Assembly: GCA_907163375.1 (NCBI GenBank)
Contig: CAJQUW010011512.1
Span: forward strand, 1-64,000
Length of the DNA stretch: 64,000 nt
Direction of reading: 5' to 3'
DNA from: Prostheceraeus crozeri
Lineage: Eukaryota; Platyhelminthes; Polycladida; Euryleptidae
Each line of letters opens with the position of its first letter. Position 1 is the first letter of the stretch. The notes beneath the pieces are model-generated. The model made no database searches, was not told where the DNA came from, and was given only the letters and a program-made list of their open reading frames with translations. Positions 1-10,300 of the stretch are shown here, one piece after another. Made by a program: the position numbers and the translations under genes.

Positions 1-113
1 TCTGGTGAAAAAATTAAACCTCGAAAAGGTTGTGGAAATATTTCTTTCTGTCCGAGATAAAATCTAGGTATTGTTTTTCCATCTATAAATGAAATAGAAT
101 GTTCAAATTGCAT
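1..113 (-). CDS. Partial ORF running off the left edge, third gene of virus-like cassette
   Basis: The minus strand is open from a start codon at 113-111 to the window edge, about 37 codons with no stop. It begins MQFEHSISFIDGK and continues with aromatic- and proline-containing sequence. Its start overlaps the tail of the preceding coiled-coil ORF, whose stop is at 135-133, and it uses a different frame. That is the compact layout of a viral or mobile-element transcription unit rather than of intron-rich host genes. I do not recognise the family, and too little is visible to assign a function. The rest of the gene lies to the left of position 1. Confidence 0.45.
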   Translation of the reverse strand, partial: MQFEHSISFIDGKTIPRFYLGQKEIFPQPFRGLIFSP

Positions 114-132
114 AGATTTTGGTAATTTCTTA

Positions 133-429
133 TTAATGTTTGATTATAGTAATCATAGTCACTAATATAGTTTTGTGTTCTGGATCTGTTATATTAATTT
201 GTTTATCATTATTTGTACTTTCTTTTTCAAGAGTTTTAAATGGTTTCATAGTTTTTTCAAAATCAGTTTTTACTTGCTCGGTTTGCTGCATTTTCTCAAA
301 CATATCAGATTGAATACCAGCTTTTATCATTCTATGCTGAAGATGATTTTCTTTCATAATATTTCTTTGTTTTATTAACTCTTCTAATTGTTTAATTCTT
401 TTAAAATTATTAGCTCTAATTTTATCCAT
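133..429 (-). CDS. Small coiled-coil protein, unrecognised (virus-like cassette)
   Basis: This is an intron-less ORF of about 98 codons from ATG 429-427, starting MDKIRANNFKRIKQLEEL. The longer reading to 495 would add a low-complexity leader; I chose 429 because the charged, heptad-like sequence starts there. The whole protein is helical and rich in Lys, Glu, Gln and Met, with no membrane segment and no signal peptide, so an oligomerising or scaffold role is plausible but only inferred. It lies downstream of the double-membrane-segment ORF, separated by about 150 bp containing a short direct repeat, and it overlaps the next ORF by about 20 bp if that starts near 149, or abuts it if it starts at 113. 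I recognise no family. Confidence 0.5.
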   Translation of the reverse strand: MDKIRANNFKRIKQLEELIKQRNIMKENHLQHRMIKAGIQSDMFEKMQQTEQVKTDFEKTMKPFKTLEKESTNNDKQINITDPEHKTILVTMITIIKH

Positions 430-537
430 TTTTAAAATATAATATTTGAATTTTGTGGTAACATTGGAATACAACAAAAACATTTTACTGAACAAATTAT
501 TTTTTTATTGCTTTGTTGTCTGACATCGTTTCGTTTT

Positions 538-580
538 AAGTTTTGTTTAATAAAGTTTTGTTTAATAAAGTTTTTAGTTT
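538..580. repeat. Short tandem repeat between the first two cassette ORFs
   Basis: The unit aagttttgtttaat (followed by a) is repeated directly, ending in a partial third unit. It sits in the gap between the two cassette ORFs and could be a promoter- or terminator-like AT-rich spacer, but nothing proves that. Confidence 0.5.
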
Positions 581-582
581 TT

Positions 583-1212
583 CTAAAAAAATTTATCATT
601 TTCTTCATTAGAAATTTTGCCATCCTGTTTATTCTTATCATCAACTTTTTCTGACTGTAATTGAAATGATATTTGATTTACTTCATTAGCTATTTGATCA
701 AATTTTTCAATCTCATCTAACGTAATAACATTATCATCACATACTCTTTGAAAGTAGTAATGTAGTTTATCATAGACTTCTTTAATATGTAAATGCTGAG
801 TTTTCAATGAGTTTCGTTTCTTAGTTATTAAAGATTTATCTAACATTGTACTAAGTGATGTTGTAAGAACACCCGTACCGGTTAAAGCTGTAGCAACTAC
901 TGGAATTACTAAAACACCTGAAGATATAACAATTGTTAAAGCACCTAAACTTATTGTTAAGAATATGCCAATTCCTTGTGTTACATTCTTAACATTAGTC
1001 CATCTCTTTCTTAATTTTTTATAATGCTCTAATCTTAATAATAATTGAGATTCCTTATCTTTCATATAACGGACTCTATCTTTGTGTTTTTCTTTATTCA
1101 TTTTTTCAATGTCCATTAAAGTAGAACTACGTTCATATGATAACGAAGGATATATTCTTGCGGTTTCTTCCACTTTTGTTTCATCCATTTTTAAAGAAAT
1201 ATTTTTAGTCAC
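583..1212 (-). CDS. Membrane protein with two adjacent hydrophobic segments between coiled coils, unrecognised
   Basis: This uninterrupted ORF has 209 codons. A second in-frame start, MDETKVEE at 1188, may be the true one. Residues about 1-40 are polar and contain a YPSL tetrapeptide. Residues about 40-75 are a charged helix with many Lys, Arg and Glu. Residues about 76-125 form two hydrophobic stretches separated by a short turn, with a Gly/Val/Ile-rich core (GIGIFLTISLGALTIV, then VLVIPVVATALTGTG). Residues about 130-190 are again helical and acidic, and the C-terminus is Lys/Asp/Asn-rich. There is no signal peptide, so the topology is probably a helical hairpin in the membrane. The architecture is reminiscent of SLATT-type or viral inner-membrane proteins, which is a resemblance of layout and not an identification. 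It is the first gene of a minus-strand trio; coding is very AT-rich and intron-less, unlike the hexosaminidase gene. Confidence 0.6.
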   Translation of the reverse strand: MTKNISLKMDETKVEETARIYPSLSYERSSTLMDIEKMNKEKHKDRVRYMKDKESQLLLRLEHYKKLRKRWTNVKNVTQGIGIFLTISLGALTIVISSGVLVIPVVATALTGTGVLTTSLSTMLDKSLITKKRNSLKTQHLHIKEVYDKLHYYFQRVCDDNVITLDEIEKFDQIANEVNQISFQLQSEKVDDKNKQDGKISNEENDKFF

Positions 1213-1223
1213 ATGATATATTT

Positions 1224-1680
1224 TAAAAACCTGAAAGATGGATAAAATTCATGAATTTGAAATTCTCAACTTTTATGATTTTCGGTGTCCTGGAACGGTC
1301 ATGATTTTCAAGGTAAATATTGTAATTCATAAATTTGAGATTCTTAACTTTTATGATTTTCGGTGTCCTGGAACGGCCATGATTTTAAGGGTGAAAATTG
1401 AAATTCTCAAATTTGAGATTTTGAAAAATTTGAAAAATTGGGTATTTTTAAAAACGCCTAAATTTATGAATTTAGGTCTTAAAAACCTGAAAGAGGGTTA
1501 AAATTCATGAATTTAGACCATTTAAAAAGTACCATTTTTTGAAAAATCGGTATCTTTAAAAACGACTAAATTCATGAATTTAGGTCTTAAACCTGAAAAA
1601 GGGACTAAATTCATGAATTTATGTCGTTTTTAAAGATACTATTTTTTTGAATTTTATGGTGTCCTGGAACGGTCTTTTGC
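1224..1680. repeat. Interleaved direct repeats behind the virus-like cassette
   Basis: Two motifs recur. The box ggtgtcctggaacgg starts at 1284, 1362 and 1658. A second box, cctgaaag followed by a taaaattcatgaattta-type stretch, occurs near 1231, 1487 and 1593. The first two units are about 78 bp apart and share most of their sequence. An 87-codon plus-strand ORF here (1238-1501) is only repeat translated in frame. Confidence 0.75.
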
Positions 1681-1687
1681 CCATTAC

Positions 1688-2083
1688 TAGTGTGGATGTA
1701 GACTGGTGTTGTGAGCTTAAGTTTGGCTTCTTTGGGCAATTGGTGCAGTAGCGCAGAATATTTTGCATTTGAGTATCGAAATGTGGACTGATTTTGTGGA
1801 TTTGAATAGCTGTGGAGGCGCATCGATAGCTATGGTAATGAAACTATGATAGTGTGGATGTAGACTGGTGTTGTGAGCTTAAGTTTGGCTTTTTTGGGCA
1901 ATCGGTGCAGTAGCGCAGAATATTTTGGCTTTTTTGGATTTGAGTATCGAAATGTGGACTGATTTTGTGGATTTGAATAGCTGTGGAGGAGTGGCATCGA
2001 TAGCTATGGTAGTGAAACTGATAGTGTGGATGTAGACTGGTGTTGTGAGCTTAAGTTTGGCTTTTTTGGGTAATCGGCGGAAT
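1688..2083. repeat. Minisatellite, two and a third units of about 162-172 bp
   Basis: Units begin with tagtgtggatgtagactgg at 1688, 1850 and 2023. The first two are nearly identical over their full length apart from small indels; the third is cut off after about 60 bp. Each unit contains ttgtgagcttaagtttggc and a gctgtggagg box. The two small minus-strand ORFs here (1611-1823, 1879-2130) share a peptide and are by-products of the repeat. Confidence 0.85.
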
Positions 2084-2155
2084 TCTGTGGCTTTTTTGGT
2101 TCTTTTGTGATTTTGGCTTTTTTGGATCATTTTTGGCTCTTTTGGAAATGATCAT
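2084..2155. repeat. Low-complexity ggcttttttgg array
   Basis: Variants of ggcttttttgg are repeated about five times directly after the truncated third minisatellite unit. They look like an expansion of a box that is already inside each unit. Confidence 0.7.
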
Positions 2156-5100
2156 TAACCTGAATTGCCATAGAAAATTACATGCGATAAACTTTCAACA
2201 AATTCAAGTAAATGTGCATCCTATTGCAATGCGCTTCTAGGGCCGAAAGAATTCGAGCTGTACAAACTTTGCTTTCTGATGGAGCTGAATACATGTTTAT
2301 AGCGGTAAGGTGAATTATTGCGATCATGGAAAAGTTCAAGAATGTCTGTGATTCATTTTCATTTTTGTAATAGCAATAGAGGCTGATTCATTTGGATTCA
2401 TATGCATTAATATTTCGTTTTTCTGGAACCAAGTGTGAATACGTCGAGCCGTCCTGATGCTAATGGTGTGTTACATCCATATAGCATCGCAAACTCGTAT
2501 TGCTTGATTGTAGAAGTAGTGTTTTGTCCACTCCTAGTGGTTCAGGGGGGAAATTTTCCATAAGGGAGCTCTGAAAGTTTATGTATCTCATCAGGAAATG
2601 AGAAATTGTAAATCCTTATGTACTGTACAACAAATGGGCCTCCTACATATGACATATGATCTGATCTGTTCATGAATACTTCAAAAACATGCCTATTTTA
2701 GGTCTATAATTTCGAGACGATAGAAATGTTTTTAAATTAGAACTTTTAACTAATCACTTTGTTACAGATTATTGATTACTTTATTGTCTGAAAGTTATTT
2801 ATTTGATCGCCACCTCACATCATTAATTAATCATTAATTTTTTTCCTTTCGGGGTCTCGGCATGTAGGATACCTATAGATTCATTCACATGTACGTGTGC
2901 GCATGTCAGCAGAAGCGATTACGTACATCTCGCTGCAGCGGGAAAGGGATGGATTATAAATCTTTCTTTGTCTTAACTCCCGCTCACGAGTGAATCCCCG
3001 TCTGCAGCCAGCGAAGCGTTACTTAGGCCTAAGGCATTTAAAAGGCGATCTTAAAAATTTACAGCTATCCTGCATCTAGTGAAATTTAGTTATGTCTTCC
3101 ATCATGGGGGGAATTCTCACATTTAGAGGGGAAAGTTAATCGCCCCATAACAGGGCTAGATAGAACACTGGTAGAAGGATTTTCAAAAGCTATGATTCCT
3201 GCCACCCGGAAGATGAGACTCCTACTTCCTACTGAGAAGTAGCAATAAGACGCCTCTTTTTTCTGTGAATTTGATGGTCAATACATCGCTTTCGCTCCGC
3301 TTGAATGTAGAAGACACTATGTTACTTGTCTTTTCATTCCCAATTCCGTTGCTATTCCTCTGTTCATGCGAACCGCACCGCGAACACCGGTGCTTCGATT
3401 CATGAGACAAAGCGGAGCGCTTTTATGCCAGTTATGAATATATATATGATGCATCCACGTAGATCAAGTAATACGAAGCTTTTGAAAAGAGATAAACGAA
3501 AACATGTTTCGCTTTTTGATGTCAGAAGGTACATGTTCCTCTAAATTCAAATTCTCGGTTCCACAGTATAAGGAGCTGTGCAACATGTATCTATTATCGT
3601 CGGTCACAAGGAACTTTTTCAGTCCGAATCTCGATCGTGATTAATAAGTATAAAAACCTGCAAAGTCGACCTTTAATTCATCGATGCATATGTTCTGAGG
3701 AGACTTGGATTTAGCGCAAATTGAGCTTATGAATAGACATGAAGAGAAATGATTTCTGCTTACATATTCACAGGCGTGCGCTGTGTGTGTCTGTCTGCGA
3801 AATCTTTGAAAAGCGCCGAACTCAATAATAAACCTAGCACACTGAAATTCGGCAGTAAGACAAAGCAATGACGTCATCGGCGCTAAAGGGTTTAAAAAGA
3901 AAATACATTTTGAAAAAATGACGAGTCGGGTCATGGACAGCAATAAAAAATCCTCTATTGTTTTACGATTGGAAGTGTTTGATCAAAACATTAATCTGGG
4001 CTACACAATAAAAAGCCTGAAGCTTGAGCTCTTATACCAAACATCATGATTGATTCATAACTGTTATAAGGAGGACACATCAGCTGTAAGTTCTAATGCA
4101 TGATTGGCAACACCGATTGTCTGATGTTTCGCAGTTGATGCCAACTTTCGGTTGAATTTTGCCGAATTATTTCTACAGCGTTGTCGCTAAATTATAATAA
4201 TTCCCACTTCCGACACTGCGCATGGTCAGAGCTCCGCATTATTCAGTGAGGTGGCACATATTGTTCAGAGTTTCGTAAAATGGACTTAAGATGCGACAAC
4301 AGCCGAAATTATGTTGAAATACAAATGAAATCGCATCGTCTATTCTTCCCATGCATTAAAAACTTCAATCTATAATAACTGTTCCCAGAATCATTACGCA
4401 AAACTAGCAAAAAAAAGTGGTCATGTATTATAAAGTTATATTAAGTCATGTATGAGATTCGAAACAACACAAAATTAAATAGACAGACGGTTACTTTGGA
4501 AAGTCGTTGACGGTTAATACAAATGTTCAAAGTGTTCAAGTCAGTTTCCCGGCCCTACTGGGAGCGGTCGTGCACATGTGCTTGGTCCATTCGGTGGCTC
4601 AGCAGGGTATCCAAGTCTGAAGAAGTAAAGAGGTGATTTCAAAATAACTCGACATAAGCAAAACATTCAATAATCACAAAGGTATTCATAAATAACATGA
4701 AATTCTATGTACCTAAATGATGAATTTCATTCACCGACCACTTGATCATCCATGTGCTTCACGGCACTTGACTGGTATTAATTTTACTCGTCGGTCATCA
4801 TGAATCATGCCATTCATTTGTAACTAATGAATTGTCCAACTAATAGCACATTTATATATGAACATATCATCTCAATGGTAAAATCAGCTTCAGATATTGA
4901 TCGCATGCACAATAAAGCTGAATTTACTTAAAAATTGATGTCTACAGAGAAATCGAGCGATCCTATGATGCACATGCGTTGTATACATAAAATGCAAGTC
5001 TTATGTGACGAGAGTTGCTTTTTTCATCAAAATATTTGTAGCTTATGTAATAGAACCCATATGGAGTATACGAACATGATGAAAACCGATTTTTCTTCTA

Positions 5101-6252
5101 CGAAGGAAGCAGCAAATTATCATCTCATCTAGATCTCGCACTTAGGAATAAAATTGATTTTTGAGCGCTGAAATTATGATGTACAATTTATTGAACCATT
5201 TTACATAAAAGTTCGAAAGTAAAACAGATTGTACGTACATGAACAACAATAGAGTTTAAAACTTTAATAGGATGAAACCTAACTTTAAGTAAAAACAAGT
5301 TAACCTGACAATTTTTAAAAGCAGTAATGCCTCTCAAACTAGCGATGCAAACATATTCCCTTGAGATGTACCAGCAGGCAACACTGCTTCCTTAAAAGAT
5401 TTCAGCCTGAAAAGCTCTCTAACTGACTTTGTTTCAGTGTTCAAGTTATGAAGTTAAGATTGAATGATTAGACTAACTTCACAGCCCAGCCATCCGACCT
5501 TTTGAATTCATTAACACAGAGGGCATTTTTTTAAAAAATTGTGCTATCACATGCTGACATACAAAAAAATGATAGACCGGTTTAAGGAGTCCTTCAAAAA
5601 TGTTCGGAGTGACTTCAAGTTAGATGGCTATAAACATAGCACGTTTAGCAAAATAGCGGAGTGTGACAGATTTATTATACCGACGAGTTATCGGATTTCA
5701 TGTAAATGATGAGGGAATTATTTTTAATGAGGAATTAGGTGCTAAGAATGAGGTGCAACAATTAGATGCTCCGATCTTAAACATGCGTAATAGATGAGTT
5801 TCTGAAGGAAGCATTTGATTGAAGAATGCGATTACTGCTAAATATGCTGTATACTCTTTATGTATTCTCCGTCTCCGAAAAAATTTAGCCAATACAGGCA
5901 ATGAGGATGAGCTTGCGGATATGTTATTCTTCAAAAACTTTGATACTTTGTTAAAAGCTGTACATGCATGTAATCAATGTATGTAATAAGATCATCAGAC
6001 TATAATATTTCTGGGAGTTACCAGACACTGTGACATGATATTACGTTTCAGTAGTAAAACTATCACACAAATGCTGGATTCTAGATTTCAATCGGCAATT
6101 GTTGATCTATATTTATTTTTTCGATTTTGTGCTAGTCGGTGGAATACTGCAGCGATTCTATACCAGGATATGTCATAAAGGTCGCAAGTTGCGCACTCAG
6201 ACCTGGTCCAACATATGTATTGAGAAATAGTGAAATGTTAAGAAACATAAAA
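2156..6252. other. Intergenic DNA, no gene seen
   Basis: I found no convincing exon, RNA gene or intact mobile element here. Open frames are short (78 codons or fewer) and have no splice context or recognisable motif. Base composition is ordinary for the window. Confidence 0.5.
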
Positions 6253-6536
6253 AATGTACATTGCTGGCCATTTGATTAGCATACTTTTCAATTTGAGTTA
6301 GAAAATAATATATTGATGCAATAACATCTATTCCAACTCCTGAAATATGGGCCCAGGGTAATGGCGTAATTTTAATGACCAAGCTTAGCAAAAATTACAA
6401 AATCTAAAGTAATTACTTCAACAATACAGTCACAATGTCAATATTTGTTTGGTCCTCCTCTGGCCTTGAGGGCAACTTCTATGCGTTGCGCATGCATTCA
6501 TTCAGCTTGGTGCAATACTCCTCACTAATGTTGTCC

Positions 6537-6791
6537 ATACCCCCATCGGACATTTCGTCTGCGGTCGTCGCTCAGATGAAAGTATTTGGAGAAAATGGGC
6601 GCAAACAAATGGCAATTGCCCATCGGCTCTACATAACCTAATCAGCTATTCGACGTTGCTTGCGTGAATTTGAATTAACTGGTAACTTTTGTGTTAACAA
6701 TAAAACGAGCAATAAAGAAACGTATGACTTCCAGAAGGGCTGATCTGATGATTCGACGTATCGTGAAAATTTATCCTACTGCATCTTCTTC
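6537..6791 (+). pseudogene. Tc1 transposase N-terminal DNA-binding domain remnant
   Basis: From about 6537 the plus strand reads PPSDISSAVVAQMKVFGENG, then a helix-turn-helix-like stretch ending in AHRLYIT, a stop, and SAIRRCLREFELTGNF. This is the paired-type HTH that starts Tc1/mariner transposases. A later segment in another frame (ending MIRRIVKIYPTASSS) matches the second HTH subdomain. The normal start Met is now Ile, and the frame holds stops and a frameshift. It lies between the two inverted arms. Confidence 0.7.
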
Positions 6792-6824
6792 GTATTGCAC
6801 CAAGCTGAATGATTGTATGCGCAA

Positions 6825-6872
6825 CGCATAGAAGTTGTCATTAAGGCCAGAGGAGGACCAAACAAATATTGA
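6825..6872 (+). pseudogene. Tc1 transposase C-terminal tail (right arm copy)
   Basis: Fifteen codons, R-I-E-V-V-I-K-A-R-G-G-P-N-K-Y, followed by TGA are in frame. Upstream in another frame is YCTKLNDCM, so a frameshift separates the two parts. The same tail occurs in opposite orientation in the left arm (about 6432-6480, minus strand). Confidence 0.7.
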
Positions 6873-7342
6873 CATTGTGACTGTATTATTGAAGTAATTA
6901 CCTTAGATTTCGTAATTTTTGCCAAGCGTGGTCATCAAAATCACACCATTACCCTGAGCCCATATTTCAGGAGTTTGAGTAAATGTTATTGCATCAATAT
7001 ATTATTTTCTGACTCAAATTGAAAATTATGCTAATCAAATGGCCAGCATGATACATTTGTACATCTAAGATCGAAAAATGAACCAAATGGCAAGCCCAAT
7101 TCTAGGAAATTCAACTCAATGTCGATATCATTTGGTGTGTGTTTGCGGGCGCATTGACCGTATAAGAAAGGGTCGCAGCGATACATTTCGAATTTATCAC
7201 TCATGGAGACTGGTAAATTTGAAATTCACACAGGGTACTCTTGAACTCACTACTCACATCGGGTATTTAACTCATTAATCAATACCTGATATATTTTCAA
7301 ATATCAAGTTTTCCCAAACGCAAGTTGCGATTGTTCTGGGCA

Positions 7343-10300
7343 GAGATGGAAACCAACCGAGATTTTCGGGGCGGTACTCTCAGGCGGCCCGTAACCTCCA
7401 TAGGCTGCTGCCACACAGGAAAAGGCGTTTTCCATTAGGCGTGATGAGACGATTTTCATCTGCCGTCTTCCACCTACCGCAGTCACACTGGGGAAATCTA
7501 TTACCGATACATTCATCGCTGTTTTTTACTATTAACCGTTGTTTTGACTACTGTCCAAGCTCTTCTCTTCCTCATCCTTGTCCTCGTCCGACATTGTGAA
7601 CAAATAACTGTTTTCTGATAAATTGCTTCTCTTTGCAAATCACAGTTTCCTATAAGCCAGGGTGGCGGCCAGATTTCAAGCTTCAAATTCCCGGGCTATT
7701 TCATCGAATTTGCACGCTATTTTTCAATATTGACCAGATATGTTATTCCAATTACACTGATCAAAAATTATCAGGACACTTTTAAACTAATTTCATCATA
7801 AAATTTGAGACATTCCCTGTTTGAATTTTGCCACCAAATTTTGACGTGTAAAATACTTGACTGCATCGACCTCAGCTTCCAATTTTCTTTAATTCTGTGA
7901 ACGGTGGCTCGTAAGATTATAAGCATCTACTTTTCCTCAATGGACTGCAGCCAGTGAACTAATTATGCGATCTAAATGATTTCATATCGATGGAAAAGTT
8001 CACTTCATGAACTTTCCAACGATTCAAAAACACTTCCCTTTCATCATCTGATTGATAAAATTCTATTAAATTGTATTTTGCCGTATTTCTATTTAGTTGT
8101 ATTCAGGCTTCAATTTTCAAACATGTGAAGTTGTTCAAGCAATCATATTTTGGAACCGACATTTTGAACTGCAGCATATTCATGCCATGATATCAAAATG
8201 CTCATGTTAAGGCACCAACTTATCAATAAGCATCGATAAGAGCAACCAACCAGAAACAGTGTCACAATGGACCGTAACGCCGAGAGAATTCATAATTATC
8301 ATCCTCCTTTTATCAACTTGCGTAGAAACAATGTGCTCATGGTGACCATCAGTCATAAAATTTGTGTCTAATGTTTCGAGCAAAATCAGGTATAATGCTG
8401 GAGAATCAAGGCCTCGATATTTCTTGATTCACCGAATGCGGTGCAGCGTAGCAATGCTACCTCACTGTTGGGGACATCACCGGATTAAACCATGTCAGAA
8501 GTTTCCTTATCTGGTTTAATTTGACTCAATATGACTTTGCATTCCTCTTAATCACATTCTTCAACTGGCTTCTTCACATTGTATACTTAATTCCGTCTGT
8601 TTCTTCTTGTTTATTGAAATAAAATTCATTAACCGCGGAAAAAATTAAAATACTAATACAACGAATTAAGAAAACATATCTTTTGAAAACATCACGTCTC
8701 AGATGACAATTTACTACTTCAGCCTTGCATGTTTGAAAGTTGAAGTCTGACGAAATTACTAAAAGCAAAAATTATATGAAAAAGATCATAAAATTGTATG
8801 AATCAGTTGATAGAAATGAAATATAATGTGATCATCAAAAGTACGAATAAAGAACTTCTATCGTTGTAAAATCATTCAGATCTCATAAATAACTGACAGG
8901 CTGCAAACCACTGACTAAAAGCGTGATCATCTGTGCTTGCTTGAAATAGCTAACCGGCTAAATGTGTGATTGAATTTGTAGGCCTAATTAAGTCTATTCA
9001 AAAATCTTTTATGGTTCTGATTACTTTCAAAATCAATATCATCAAATTTTCAGCAGACTATCAGCAAATTCGGCAGCGGCAATCTCGAAATGATTTGTTT
9101 GATCATCGATTAGTAATGCGGTGTGCGTTAAGAAACGCATACATATATATTTCGGTTAATCGGTCAAACACATGCATCTAGGCCTTAAATATTGTATGCG
9201 CATGATATAGGCTAGTGAAAGCTGCTTGATTTGATGCTTAGAACGGATTTCACTGATTTCTTTTTGCGCTTCTGGAATAGTGGTGACCGGAGCAGAGAAC
9301 AAAATCTTTACCGCTAGAAGAAGTTCCAGATGGTTCCAGCACGACCCCCACAATTGGAAGCGTTGGTTTATACATAAGCCCCATTGCATTGGGTGACTTT
9401 CTCGTCACGATTTACTGTAAGGTTTCCAAACTCATCACTTAGCTTAGTCAGACTTTGATTCAAAATACCAAAGAAAACTCTGATGCACTTCTTGTCAGTA
9501 GCAGCGTTGGTAGAATTTTGTTGGCAAGATTTTGGACTGATGTCTTTCCTCAACTCGGTGTGGGTGAAAGCGTACAAGCAATTCCGTGCGTATCTAGCAA
9601 TGCTAAATTAAGCTATTGTTGCTCAGATTTTTTATTGCTCAAAAAGTTGTTCACTTGTAAGATATCTTACAACTTATTCAATTGATGACGTGAAGATAAG
9701 TAATCGCTTTGGTGATTTTTTTTAGAGTGTAAGACTGCAACTTTATTACATCATTTGAGGCTGCATAATGTGCCAATGGTCATGTGACGAGTCTGTTACA
9801 AAATTGCATACAAGCCCACTAAGACATACAAAAAACGGAAACGATTTTTGCCGATATCTGTCTGCTGATTGCGAGTTTATGCTTTGCATATACGAATAAA
9901 GTTTATAGTCAACCCATCGACTTCGATGTGAATAGCCACAAATTGTTTTTGTAATATACAACATTACTTATTTGCAAAACTTCATCATTACCGATTGAAC
10001 TATAAGCGGCTATCGCTTCACAAACATCATTGACATAGTCATTTGGAAACGAAACGAATTCATGAAGTCATGAATATTTCATCTGGATGTGCAAACAATT
10101 GGTTATTTCAGTATTCGAAGAAACTTAATAGAAATGGTGAGCTCAATAAAAGTCTCAATAATAGCAGCTGAAATCAATAAATTATGCTCATTTAACTTAG
10201 TGGCAAAAATCAAAAAATTGCATTCCAGGGCTAATTGGCTATTTCGCTAAAATTTAAGGGGAATTCTCGGGCCCCATCAAAATTCCCGGGCGATTTCCGG

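Larger units (their letters stand above)
6253..7065. mobile_element. Inverted composite derived from a Tc1-like transposon
   Basis: The arms 6253-6518 and 6792-7065 are inverted copies of each other with roughly 90% identity by eye. Each arm carries the 3' end of a Tc1-type transposase gene reading outward. On the right arm the frame ends RIEVVIKARGGPNKY and then a stop (6825-6872), which is the typical Tc1 C-terminus. The centre, 6519-6791, holds the N-terminal helix-turn-helix half on the plus strand. The catalytic middle of the gene is missing. The structure can fold back on itself and cannot encode an active enzyme. Confidence 0.75.

Noticed and set aside
1238-1501. Plus-strand ORF of 87 codons with repeated HEFEILNFYDF peptide
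   Set aside because: It is a translation of the direct repeats and disappears where the repeats end.
9368-9419. Possible terminal hexosaminidase exon (frame NRDEKVTQCNGAYV after a ttacag)
   Set aside because: It lacks the expected RG....P....C pattern, and the phase does not join exon 10 convincingly.
9156-9577. Minus-strand ORFs, including a frame with GKDFVLCSGHH, reminiscent of 2-oxoacid dehydrogenase tails
   Set aside because: Only a few residues match, frames change and no splice sites fit. It lies within hAT-like termini.
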